Shown here: positions 50,405 to 57,592 of the stretch, one piece after another
Layout of the letters: every line of letters begins with the position of its first letter
How positions within the stretch are numbered: position 1 is the stretch's first letter
DNA from: Paenibacillus nasutitermitis
GTDB taxonomy: Bacteria; Bacillota; Bacilli; Paenibacillales; Paenibacillaceae
Length of the DNA: 57,592 bases
Direction: 5' to 3'
Assembly: GCF_014641075.1 (NCBI RefSeq)
Contig: NZ_BMHP01000017.1
Coordinates: 1 to 57,592 of the forward strand
Position numbers and translations under genes: made by a program
The notes under the pieces: generated by a model
What the model was told of the DNA's origin: nothing
Seen by the model: the letters and a program-made list of their open reading frames with translations, nothing else
Database searches by the model: none

Positions 50405-51910
50405 TCACCTAACAGAATCACGAAACTCCTTCGGCGTTTTGCCGGTCATCCGCTTAAATACCTTGGTAAAGTAAGCGGGGTCCGGATAACCAACCTGCTC
50501 CCCAACTTCATACGTCTTGAGCCCATACGCCTCCCGCAGCAGGCGCTTGGCGTGATGGATCCGCACAGAGATGGCGAAATCAGTTATCGTCTCGCCTGTC
50601 TCGCCTTTGAAAAGCTTGCTCAGATAGCTCGGGGTCAGATGGACATGCTCAGCTAGCTTATGCAAATCCAATTCCTCTTTATATTGTTCATGCAGGTACA
50701 ATTTAATGCGTTCCACCGCTCTGCTCGCATGACGGGCTTCCTTTGCGTGCTGAAGCCGCTGCTCCATGACGAGGGACAGTCCGGCGGCATACGCCTGGAA
50801 ATCGGCATATTGGTCCGGCTTCGGTTCCGGTCCTTCGTGAAACGGGCCAGACTGATCCTCCTCCGAAACCGTATCAATTTTAAGGATCAGCTCTTCGGCT
50901 GCCGATTCCAGCACCTCCCATCGCAAACGCAGCAGCTGCGCCTCTTTCAGCCACAGCTGCAAAGCGGCCTCGGCGCCTTCCTGATCGCCGCCGGCAAGTG
51001 CCGGGATCAGCTCGTTTCGAAGTAGGCGCTTCAGGTTTTTTTCATCCGGATGGTGGGCAAATCCTGGCGAATAGGCCGCGACCGGATGGGAGTCTGCCTC
51101 ATACCAGGCATACTGGCATGCATCCGATGCTTCCCGGTAGGCCTTATGCAGCTGGCTCCCGCCCGTATATATGCCGCTTGTGCCGATCCGCACACGTGAT
51201 GCGATCGGAAGCTTCCCCAGCATGGTCATGGCAAGCTCTCTGGGTGTATCGGCATGATCGCCGGGGCGGATAGCCAGGATAACCGCCGCAAGCTTCCCCT
51301 CCCGGATTAGAATGCGATGCTCTCTTTTCCAAGCGGCTACAATGGTTCCGATCCGCTGCTCCCCGCATTCCGGTTCGCTGTGCAGCAGGATAACCGTATA
51401 CAGATTGCGGAACAGGTGAAGTTCGTCAAGCTGGTCGCAGGCTCCCTGCCAGACCGTCTTGGCGATCCGCTCCTTATTGGCGCCTAGAATCAGCTCAATC
51501 AGCGATTCCGAGTCGAAAGGTTGACGGGACTGCTCCTCTTCCACTTTCTCAGCTACACGGGCCAGCAGCCTCATTAATTCATCCTGATTCACCGGCTTCA
51601 GCAAATAATCCTCCACATTATGACGGAGCGCCTCGCGGGCATAGCTGAAGTCGCTATATCCGCTGAGAATGGCAACCCGTGCTGTGCTGCCCCGCCGCCT
51701 GAGCTCTGCGATCATCTCCAGGCCATCCATCTGCGGCATCCGGATGTCCGTCAGTATCAAGTCCACCTCAGTCTCCTCCAGATGACCGAGCGCTTCCCGT
51801 CCGCTGCTCCAGACGCCTACGACCTGATAGGCCGGATCAATCCGTCCGATAATTTTCGCCAGCCCCAGCCGGATTAGCTCTTCGTCATCGATGACTGCGA
51901 TTCGTATCAT
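50405..51910 (-). CDS. YesN-type response regulator with AraC DNA-binding domain
   Basis: A 501-residue protein: receiver domain (about 1-120) with phosphoryl-acceptor Asp in DLILTDIRMPQMDG and Lys in YLLKPVNQDE; a central linker; C-terminal AraC double HTH (DLHKLAEHVHLTPSYLSKLF; TYEVGEQVGYPDPAYFTKVF). The usual partner histidine kinase (YesM) is not adjacent. It is the likely activator of the two promoters with elements A and B. The ATG follows AGGAGGGGAAGGA. It lies 34 bp after the lacI-type gene. Confidence 0.93.
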   Translation of the reverse strand: MIRIAVIDDEELIRLGLAKIIGRIDPAYQVVGVWSSGREALGHLEETEVDLILTDIRMPQMDGLEMIAELRRRGSTARVAILSGYSDFSYAREALRHNVEDYLLKPVNQDELMRLLARVAEKVEEEQSRQPFDSESLIELILGANKERIAKTVWQGACDQLDELHLFRNLYTVILLHSEPECGEQRIGTIVAAWKREHRILIREGKLAAVILAIRPGDHADTPRELAMTMLGKLPIASRVRIGTSGIYTGGSQLHKAYREASDACQYAWYEADSHPVAAYSPGFAHHPDEKNLKRLLRNELIPALAGGDQEGAEAALQLWLKEAQLLRLRWEVLESAAEELILKIDTVSEEDQSGPFHEGPEPKPDQYADFQAYAAGLSLVMEQRLQHAKEARHASRAVERIKLYLHEQYKEELDLHKLAEHVHLTPSYLSKLFKGETGETITDFAISVRIHHAKRLLREAYGLKTYEVGEQVGYPDPAYFTKVFKRMTGKTPKEFRDSVR

Positions 51911-51944
51911 TCCTTCCCCTCCTTAGGGTTAAAGATCACAGGCT

Positions 51945-53021
51945 TCAAGATCGTTCTGCTTTGGCTGCAGCAGGTCCCGTGGATTGGCGCACGACCAGTT
52001 CCCCTGTCAGCAGTACCTTCTCCTTCGGACTATCCGGATGCGCAAGGCGCCGCAGGAGCGCCTCCACGGCCCGTGCTCCCAATCCCCGTTTATGAACATG
52101 TACCGTTGTCAGCGTAGGGCTGGATACCGCAGCGTCCTTGATATCGTCAAAGCCGGTTACGGAAACATCTTCAGGCACCCGGATATTCATCCGGGCAAGG
52201 ATCGTCATCACGCACATAGCAATCGAGTCATTGGCGCAAGCGAAAGCAGTCGGCATGTTGGATTCACGGAGCAGCTCCTTCAGAATAGTCTCCAGCGCTT
52301 CAGTCATCTCCGAGCGGTTATCCCCTCTGATCGTCAGCAGCATCTCATGCTGGTTGACCGGCAATCCATGTTCTTCTGTCATCGCGCGATAGCCGAACCA
52401 GCGGTCATAGAAGCTTCGCGAATAGCGGACATTTCCGACAAACTGCAGATTGCGATGGCCCATTCCGACCAGATAATGCGTTATCCTGCGCATCCATTCA
52501 AAGTTATTCATCGACAGCACATCCGAGGGAATAAGCGGGTCCTCATGATCGATCAGCACAAACGGAATACCCAGGTTGCGGATTTCCAGCAGGATCTGAT
52601 AGGACACGACTCCGATCCCAATGATCCCCCTCACGCCTCGGGGATTGATCATATTCGCGAACTGGTTCGTTATATGCTCTGTAACCAGTATCATGCCGAT
52701 ACCGCGCTCCTCCAGCTCCAGCTGGACACCTTCAATAATGCGGCCCCAATAATACGAGTGCCGGGTCTGATAGCGTACATTCGGCACGAGTACAATCACC
52801 TGCCGATGGTCCGTCTCGCCAAATCCGGCTGCTCTGGGCAGCTCTTCCACAGCGGGTTCATCCTTGGACTGGAAACGGTAGCCAAGCTGCGCTGCCGCCT
52901 GGACGATCCGGTCCCTCGTCTCCGGCTTGATCCCGCTCTTTCCCGACAATGCCTTGGAAACGGCAAATTTGGAAACTCCCACATGATCAGCTATATCCTG
53001 CATGGTGATTTTTTTGGTCAT
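51945..53021 (-). CDS. LacI/GalR-family transcriptional repressor
   Basis: About 358 residues: a LacI HTH and hinge (KKITMQDIADHVGVSKFAVS, KALSGKSGIKPETRDR) and a periplasmic-binding-like sensor domain. It is probably cotranscribed with the response regulator. The palindrome GTTAGCTAAC upstream (53085-53094) is its likely operator, and its GTTAGC half-site recurs in elements A and B. ATG 53021 fits the family start (MTKKITMQDIA); ATG 53045 is also in frame. Neither has a strong ribosome binding site. Confidence 0.9.
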   Translation of the reverse strand: MTKKITMQDIADHVGVSKFAVSKALSGKSGIKPETRDRIVQAAAQLGYRFQSKDEPAVEELPRAAGFGETDHRQVIVLVPNVRYQTRHSYYWGRIIEGVQLELEERGIGMILVTEHITNQFANMINPRGVRGIIGIGVVSYQILLEIRNLGIPFVLIDHEDPLIPSDVLSMNNFEWMRRITHYLVGMGHRNLQFVGNVRYSRSFYDRWFGYRAMTEEHGLPVNQHEMLLTIRGDNRSEMTEALETILKELLRESNMPTAFACANDSIAMCVMTILARMNIRVPEDVSVTGFDDIKDAAVSSPTLTTVHVHKRGLGARAVEALLRRLAHPDSPKEKVLLTGELVVRQSTGPAAAKAERS

Positions 53022-53084
53022 CCAGCTCTCAACCCCATTAGACATAATATAGAAACTAACAACAATGATAACACAGTTTAATTT

Positions 53085-53094
53085 GTTAGCTAAC
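53085..53094. promoter_or_regulatory. Palindromic operator at lacI-type promoter
   Basis: GTTAGCTAAC is a perfect 10-bp palindrome. On the minus strand it overlaps a weak -35 (TTAGCT) placed 17 bp before a -10 TATCAT, so binding would block transcription of the repressor and response regulator genes. Confidence 0.55.
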
Positions 53095-53259
53095 GGTCAG
53101 CGGTATGCAGGCAGCCTTTTCCTCCCCGGTGCGCGGGGGCAGGAAAAGCATCGATGAATTTTTCAAAACCAGCACTGGCAGTATATAATGGAAGCAACGG
53201 AAAAGCTAAACCCGAACAACGCCATAACGCCATAGATAATGAAAGGATTTGAGAAAAAA

Positions 53260-54495
53260 GTGAAAAACGAAATCATTGAACGTTTCATTTCTTATGCCGT
53301 AATCGACACCCAATCCAATGACGCCAATGAAAATTGCCCTTCCACGCCAGGCCAGCTCACGCTGGCTAATCAGCTTGTGCAAGAACTGCAAGCCATCGGC
53401 ATGAGCGAAGTGACTATCGACGACAATGGATACGTTATGGCCACTCTCCCGTCAAACACGGATAAAGAGGTACCGACCATCGGATTTCTGGCGCATCTGG
53501 ACACGGCGACGGATTTTACCGGCACGAACGTCAAACCACGGGTGATTGATTCTTACGATGGCCGGGATATTGTTCTGAATGAAGTAGTCCCAGTTATTCT
53601 CACCACCCGGGATTTTCCCGAAATCAGCCAATATCAGGGACATACGTTGATTACGACCGATGGAACGACGCTGCTGGGCGCAGACAATAAGGCGGGCATA
53701 GCCGAAATCATGACGGCCATGGCTTACCTGATCCAACATCCGGAAATCAGGCATGGGCGTGTGCGGGTCGCATTTACACCTGATGAAGAAATCGGCCGCG
53801 GCCCGCACCGCTTCGATGTTGCCGCATTTGATGCCCGTTATGCCTACACGGTGGATGGAGGTCCCCTGGGCGAGCTGGAGTACGAGAGCTTCAATGCGGC
53901 CGCAGCTACCATTATTTGCAAAGGGACGAATGTTCATCCCGGAACGGCAAAAGGCAAAATGGTGAATTCCGCCAAAATCGCCATGGAGCTCCAAAGCAGG
54001 CTGCCGCAGCAGGAAGCTCCAGAGTATACGGAAGGTTATGAAGGGTTCTATCACCTGCTTTCCATTAATGGCAATACCGAGCTGACCCAGCTCCATTACA
54101 TTATCCGCGATTTCGATTCCGCTGCCTTTGAAGCACGGAAAGAAAATCTGACCGGAATCGTAAATGAGCTCCGCAAGCAATATGGCGAAGGGAGCATCAG
54201 CCTGACTTTGAAGGACCAGTATTACAATATGAGAACAAAAATCGAACCCGTCTTCCAAATCGTTGAAATCGCCCGGCAGGCGATGCTGGATCTTGAGATC
54301 GAACCTATTATTAAACCGATCCGCGGCGGTACGGACGGCTCCCAGCTGTCCTATATGGGACTGCCGACACCGAATATTTTTACAGGCGGCGAAAATTACC
54401 ACAGCAAATACGAATATATTTCAGTGGACAATATGGTGAAAGCCGTACAGGTCATCACCTCGATTGTCAGCTTGTTCGAGCAGCAGGCGGAATAA
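53260..54495 (+). CDS. pepT: Peptidase T (aminotripeptidase)
   Basis: A 411-residue M20 metallopeptidase that removes N-terminal residues from tripeptides. Zinc ligands and catalytic residues are seen in GFLAHLDTATDFTG (His, Asp), LLGADNKAGIAEIM (Asp), FTPDEEIGRG (Glu pair) and the late TGGENYHSKYE (His). The GTG at 53260 gives the family start (MKNEIIERF) and has AAAGGA upstream; the ATG at 53239 has no ribosome binding site and adds residues. Convergent with the hydrolase gene. Confidence 0.96.
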   Translation: MKNEIIERFISYAVIDTQSNDANENCPSTPGQLTLANQLVQELQAIGMSEVTIDDNGYVMATLPSNTDKEVPTIGFLAHLDTATDFTGTNVKPRVIDSYDGRDIVLNEVVPVILTTRDFPEISQYQGHTLITTDGTTLLGADNKAGIAEIMTAMAYLIQHPEIRHGRVRVAFTPDEEIGRGPHRFDVAAFDARYAYTVDGGPLGELEYESFNAAAATIICKGTNVHPGTAKGKMVNSAKIAMELQSRLPQQEAPEYTEGYEGFYHLLSINGNTELTQLHYIIRDFDSAAFEARKENLTGIVNELRKQYGEGSISLTLKDQYYNMRTKIEPVFQIVEIARQAMLDLEIEPIIKPIRGGTDGSQLSYMGLPTPNIFTGGENYHSKYEYISVDNMVKAVQVITSIVSLFEQQAE

Positions 54496-54543
54496 CACTG
54501 CACCGGCACAGCCAAAATTTATGCAATGACCTACAAGGAGTAG

Positions 54544-54589
54544 AAAAAAGCCGTGAATCCCAACTTGCGTTGAAGGTTCACGGCTTTTT
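54544..54589. terminator. Bidirectional terminator between pepT and hydrolase
   Basis: AAAAAGCCGTGAA pairs with TTCACGGCTTTTT (13 bp) across a 20-nt loop; T-runs occur on both strands, so it ends both convergent genes. Confidence 0.93.
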
Positions 54590-54620
54590 GACGTTGTTCT
54601 TGTTTGGGATGCGTTGAAGC

Positions 54621-55466
54621 TTATCCGGGCGCTAAATGCTGCTGGAGAAAATGATCCGTTACAGCGATAGCCTGCTCCAGCTCATCGGTTGTGCCCGCAA
54701 AGGGATGCACCGCTCCGAAGGTGTGGTTGCCTCCTTCAACGGTGGCGTAATGATGCTGGGGAGCGGCTTGCTGCAGCTTCCTGAAGCCTGTAAGCAAACG
54801 AGCCGCATCCTGTTCCCCCTGCAAAATCAGCACCGGAATGGTCAGCTCAGCTAATACCGCAGGAATATCAAACCGCTCCCGGTTCGTATCCAGGTCATGA
54901 AAAAAACCGGCACTAACCGGCATCTGCTGCCTGGTCCGGGCATTGGTCACGTAGCCAATCCCCTGTTCCAACACCTCCGCACGGAACGCCCCATCGAATA
55001 AATCCGCTTGAGCGATGCCGTTCCAGGTCACAACCGCGCCGATGCGCTTATCCTCAGCCGCATAAATAATGCTGTTCCCCCCGCCCCTGCTATGTCCAAG
55101 CAGACTGATCCGCGACAAATCGCAAGCTTGCGACAATGGCAGCCTTCCGCTCACCAGCTCGTCAAGCAGTGCTTTCAGATCGTTCTGTTCCCTGGAGTAG
55201 GTATTGAGCGGATATTTGTCCAGCTCGTCGAAATCCGTTTCACCCACCCCGTTGCAGGAGAAGTTGAAGGATACCGCCGCGAACCCTCTATCCGCCAATT
55301 GCCCGCAAAGATAAGGGAAGAACCCCCAGTCCTTGAATCCCTTAAAACCATGGGCGACAACCACTACCGGCTTCTTCCGCCCGTCCACTATCACTCTAAC
55401 CTCTCCGTGTACAAATAAATCCTCCCCCAGTGACAGGGTAAATGATTGTGTGGTCAGCTCACTCAA
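54621..55466 (-). CDS. Alpha/beta hydrolase
   Basis: A 281-residue alpha/beta-hydrolase. Nucleophile elbow GHSRGG (serine near 125), oxyanion region VVAHGFKGFKDW, catalytic Asp probably in LILQGEQDAARL, and His in VEGGNHTFGAVHP. It resembles dienelactone-hydrolase or peptidase-like esterases; substrate unknown. TTG start at 55466 behind CAAGGAG. No signal peptide, so cytoplasmic. Confidence 0.9.
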   Translation of the reverse strand: MSELTTQSFTLSLGEDLFVHGEVRVIVDGRKKPVVVVAHGFKGFKDWGFFPYLCGQLADRGFAAVSFNFSCNGVGETDFDELDKYPLNTYSREQNDLKALLDELVSGRLPLSQACDLSRISLLGHSRGGGNSIIYAAEDKRIGAVVTWNGIAQADLFDGAFRAEVLEQGIGYVTNARTRQQMPVSAGFFHDLDTNRERFDIPAVLAELTIPVLILQGEQDAARLLTGFRKLQQAAPQHHYATVEGGNHTFGAVHPFAGTTDELEQAIAVTDHFLQQHLAPG

Positions 55467-55690
55467 TGATTATCAGCTCCTTGCCCGGGTTATTCAACTT
55501 GTTGGATGGGAAAACGCTATAGACTTCGTTAATCTCAACACCGTACTCCATTGAGATACCATCATATAACTCGATTATATTTCCTGTAGATCTGTGAAAA
55601 TTACATTCCGGTAAAAATAAAACATTCCTTAAAGCAATCCACAAGCAAGCGAGTGTGAGTTAGCTCCATACAAATGTCCTCTCACTTTCT

Positions 55691-55807
55691 TTATTCAATA
55701 AGAAGAGGTCGATTTCCTGTTAGATCCATTAGCGTAACCTGCCCTTTCGGATTGAGGCTGCTGCTCGATCCCGCGGATGCTTCATTGAGCTCTTGTAATC
55801 CTTTACC
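55691..55807 (-). pseudogene. Possible 3' fragment of a lost gene
   Basis: A 37-codon frame with no start codon, ending after the MFS gene, reads LQELNEASAGSSSSLNPKGQ and then VTLMDLTGNRPLLIE. It looks protein-like but I do not recognise it. The surrounding 55467-55818 gap is AT-rich and otherwise shows no supported gene. Confidence 0.25.
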
Positions 55808-55818
55808 TTAACCACTAA

Positions 55819-57063
55819 TCATGAAGAGGCATGTTCGTCAATTTGAGCGTCACGCATCGGTGAGAGGCTGAACCAAATCCCAACAAGAGCCAATCCAACA
55901 ATGGCAACCCACAACGCCGTGCGGAATCCATACACATCGGCGATTATCCCACCCAAAGGTGCTCCAATGACAATCATGCTTCGATTGATTGACCTCATGG
56001 TAGCATTCATACGGCCTTGCAATCTCGCTGGTGTAATGGATTGTCGATATCCCATTTCAAGCGGGCCTTCAACTCCTAAAGCAAAACCGTAAAGGAATTG
56101 CCCTAGAACAACTATGAGTAATGTGCTGCTTAGAAAAACACCTTGATGAGGTGATGGTGCTAGAACCATCAATATGCACGCTGGGCAATATAGAATTCGC
56201 GAGTAGGCCATGCTGCGTCCGATTCCAAAGCGCCGGCCAGCACGGGTAGAAAACGAAGTTCCAAGTACAGCACCAATACCGGCTGATGTCAGCACCAGAC
56301 CCAGGGTCGATACCTTGAAACCTAGCTCGGTGAGGGCGAAATTCACGAGCACAGCGCCTATCATGCTGTTGAATAGAAACCAGACATGTGTATTGAAAGC
56401 CAAAGGACCAAGGTAGCGATGCCGGTACACCCAGCGCAAACCTTCCTTGATCTGTTCACTCCAGCTTTCTTCCAATGCTTTTTCCCGTAAGGGCTGATAC
56501 TTAATAGTAGCCATTATTAATCCCGAAAACACATAAGACACTGCATCGATCAAGATCGCGAACGGAGCACCTATTAAAGAGACAAATGCACCAGCGACAG
56601 CTGGACCGCCAGTTTGGGCGACGGCTGCGCTTTGCTCCAATCGTGCATTCGCCCGCGTCAACAATCTTCTCGGTACTAATTGAGGTACAAAGGACTGATA
56701 TGCTGCATCATTGAATAACGACATAGAACCAAAAAGCGTCATGATGATAATTAACCAACCTATATTGATTATATGGAAAGATGCCATCAAGAAAATGATT
56801 ACTAGCAGCATACCCCGGCCAATATCGGTTATTACCAAAACGGGCCGACGACTAACACGATCAAGAAGTACACCCGCAACCAACCCAAGCAGCACGTACG
56901 GCAACCACCTAGACGCATTAATCCACCCCACATCGACTGAGCTGCCCTGCATGTTTATCACTACCAGAACCTGGAGAGCGAGCGTGGTAATATAAGTGCC
57001 AAAGTCCGATGTAGTTGAGGCAATCCAAAAACGTATAAAACCCTTATAATCGGTTAGTTTCAT
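55819..57063 (-). CDS. 12-TM MFS transporter
   Basis: A 414-residue protein with about 12 membrane segments. MFS motif A appears as GVLLDRVSRRPVLVITDIGR in the first cytoplasmic loop, and a related pattern after TM8 (TRAGRRFGIGRSMAYSR). It belongs to the MFS_3/enterobactin-exporter-like class by layout; substrate unknown. The ATG follows GGGGGTTGAAAG. Its base composition is more AT-rich than its neighbours, and an insertion sequence remnant lies upstream, so it may have arrived by transfer. Confidence 0.88.
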   Translation of the reverse strand: MKLTDYKGFIRFWIASTTSDFGTYITTLALQVLVVINMQGSSVDVGWINASRWLPYVLLGLVAGVLLDRVSRRPVLVITDIGRGMLLVIIFLMASFHIINIGWLIIIMTLFGSMSLFNDAAYQSFVPQLVPRRLLTRANARLEQSAAVAQTGGPAVAGAFVSLIGAPFAILIDAVSYVFSGLIMATIKYQPLREKALEESWSEQIKEGLRWVYRHRYLGPLAFNTHVWFLFNSMIGAVLVNFALTELGFKVSTLGLVLTSAGIGAVLGTSFSTRAGRRFGIGRSMAYSRILYCPACILMVLAPSPHQGVFLSSTLLIVVLGQFLYGFALGVEGPLEMGYRQSITPARLQGRMNATMRSINRSMIVIGAPLGGIIADVYGFRTALWVAIVGLALVGIWFSLSPMRDAQIDEHASS

Positions 57064-57205
57064 CTTTCAACCCCCACTCTGCAAGAGCTGTATCAATCCT
57101 TATGTAAGTAATTCGCCTCATTTATGATACGGTTCTCCGCGCTGTCTGTAACGACAAGTTTTAAGGCCATCCCTTCATGAACTGCACCCCGTCAAGTAGA
57201 TAGTT

Positions 57206-57592
57206 TTAAAATTTCCTTACCCATCCGTAAACATGCTGATAAGAAACCTGAAATTGCTTTGCTGCCTTCGTGTAGTCTTGTCCATTTGCAAGGCAGTACA
57301 GGACAATGTCGATCCTCTCCTGCCATGTTGTCGAGCGTTCCTTGGTCATAGCTGGCGTTCCCCCTGTATAAGCTTTTAAGCTGCTATGACCATTATACTT
57401 CTTAATCCAACGGTAAGTTGGGTTCGGCTGGCGATCTTATACTTCTCGATAATTTGGTACTGCGACAATCCCCCACCCAGATAATCCTTAACCGCTTGAT
57501 GTTTAAGCTCTTCAGAATAACTACGATTATGAATGCGGATCTCTAATCCTTCATTACCGTATAAATGATATCGACGTTGCCATTTCGCTAAA
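57206..57592 (-). pseudogene. IS3-family orfA-like transposase remnant (frameshifted, truncated)
   Basis: Read leftwards from the window edge: RSYSEELKHQAVKDYLGGGL, QYQIIEKYKIASRTQL in one frame, then after a 1-base frame change RWIKKYNGHSSLKAYTGG, TTWQERIDIVLYCLANGQDY and QFQVSYQHVYGWVRKF, stop. These are the HTH/leucine-zipper segments of IS3-group OrfA proteins. The reading frame shift near 57427 and the early stop show it is dead. The start lies outside the window; no OrfB is seen. Confidence 0.85.

Noticed and set aside
55459..55644. 61-codon minus-strand frame ending over the hydrolase start
   Set aside because: No ribosome binding site and no recognisable motif; it may be gene debris, but nothing supports translation.
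1..57592. CRISPR array, tRNA genes or known riboswitches
   Set aside because: No regularly spaced repeat array other than the 42-bp units, no cloverleaf with a TTCGANNC arm, and no recognisable riboswitch core were seen by eye.

Overview
The window is chromosomal DNA of a Gram-positive spore-former, most likely Paenibacillus or a close relative. Three things point there: strong GGAGG-type ribosome binding sites with frequent GTG and TTG starts; two gene orders known from Bacillus (perR-ygzB-ygxA next to an rRNA operon, and ydcC-alr-ndoAI-ndoA); and many lipoprotein/permease sugar clusters run by AraC-type regulators. All names come from reading the sequence; no database search was done.

Layout, left to right. 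1-474: 5' end of a 16S rRNA gene (minus strand) with its leader and promoter. 475-11.5 kb: ygxA-like, ygzB, a GH18 hydrolase, perR, a DUF4097 membrane protein, the gatCAB operon, a secreted repeat protein and an IDEAL-like protein. 11.6-18.2 kb: a five-gene operon with two Gfo/Idh/MocA oxidoreductases, two TIM-barrel sugar isomerases and an AraC regulator, then an M24 peptidase. 18.3-24.7 kb: a reduced Tad/type II secretion-like pilus operon (CpaB, CpaE, TadA, TadB and TadC types, two tiny membrane peptides, two TadE-like proteins), with an array of four 42-bp repeats between tadB and tadC. 24.9-28.5 kb: a TetR-controlled ABC-2 export permease and a 14-TM MFS exporter. 28.5-30.5 kb: yhbD and two bactofilins. 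30.7-34.7 kb: GNAT, ndoA/ndoAI toxin-antitoxin, alr, ydcC. 34.9-38.2 kb: a Cys-rich protein, an SPFH protein with an Arc-like partner, a truncated YafY-type regulator, an SRPBCC protein and a 44-residue peptide gene. 38.3-44.4 kb: an Lpl-type oligosaccharide ABC importer with its membrane-bound AraC regulator. 44.6-53.0 kb: a second sugar importer with a GH113-type mannanase and a cellobiose/mannobiose 2-epimerase, a YesN-type response regulator and a LacI repressor. 53.2-57.6 kb: pepT, an alpha/beta hydrolase, a more AT-rich MFS transporter and an IS3-type transposase remnant.

How the parts fit. The 44.6-53 kb block reads as a beta-mannan oligosaccharide uptake and breakdown unit. Two nearly identical 31-bp elements, each exactly 31 bp from a -10 hexamer, precede the permease operon and the binding-protein gene, so both transcripts are probably co-activated. 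The permease operon's 5' leader carries a 206-bp element with terminal inverted repeats, and a perfect catabolite (cre) site lies at the binding-protein promoter. The Tad-like operon is held together by 1-4 bp gene overlaps. One of its tiny genes appears to start at AUA, judged by its Shine-Dalgarno spacing and by alignment with its neighbouring paralogue.
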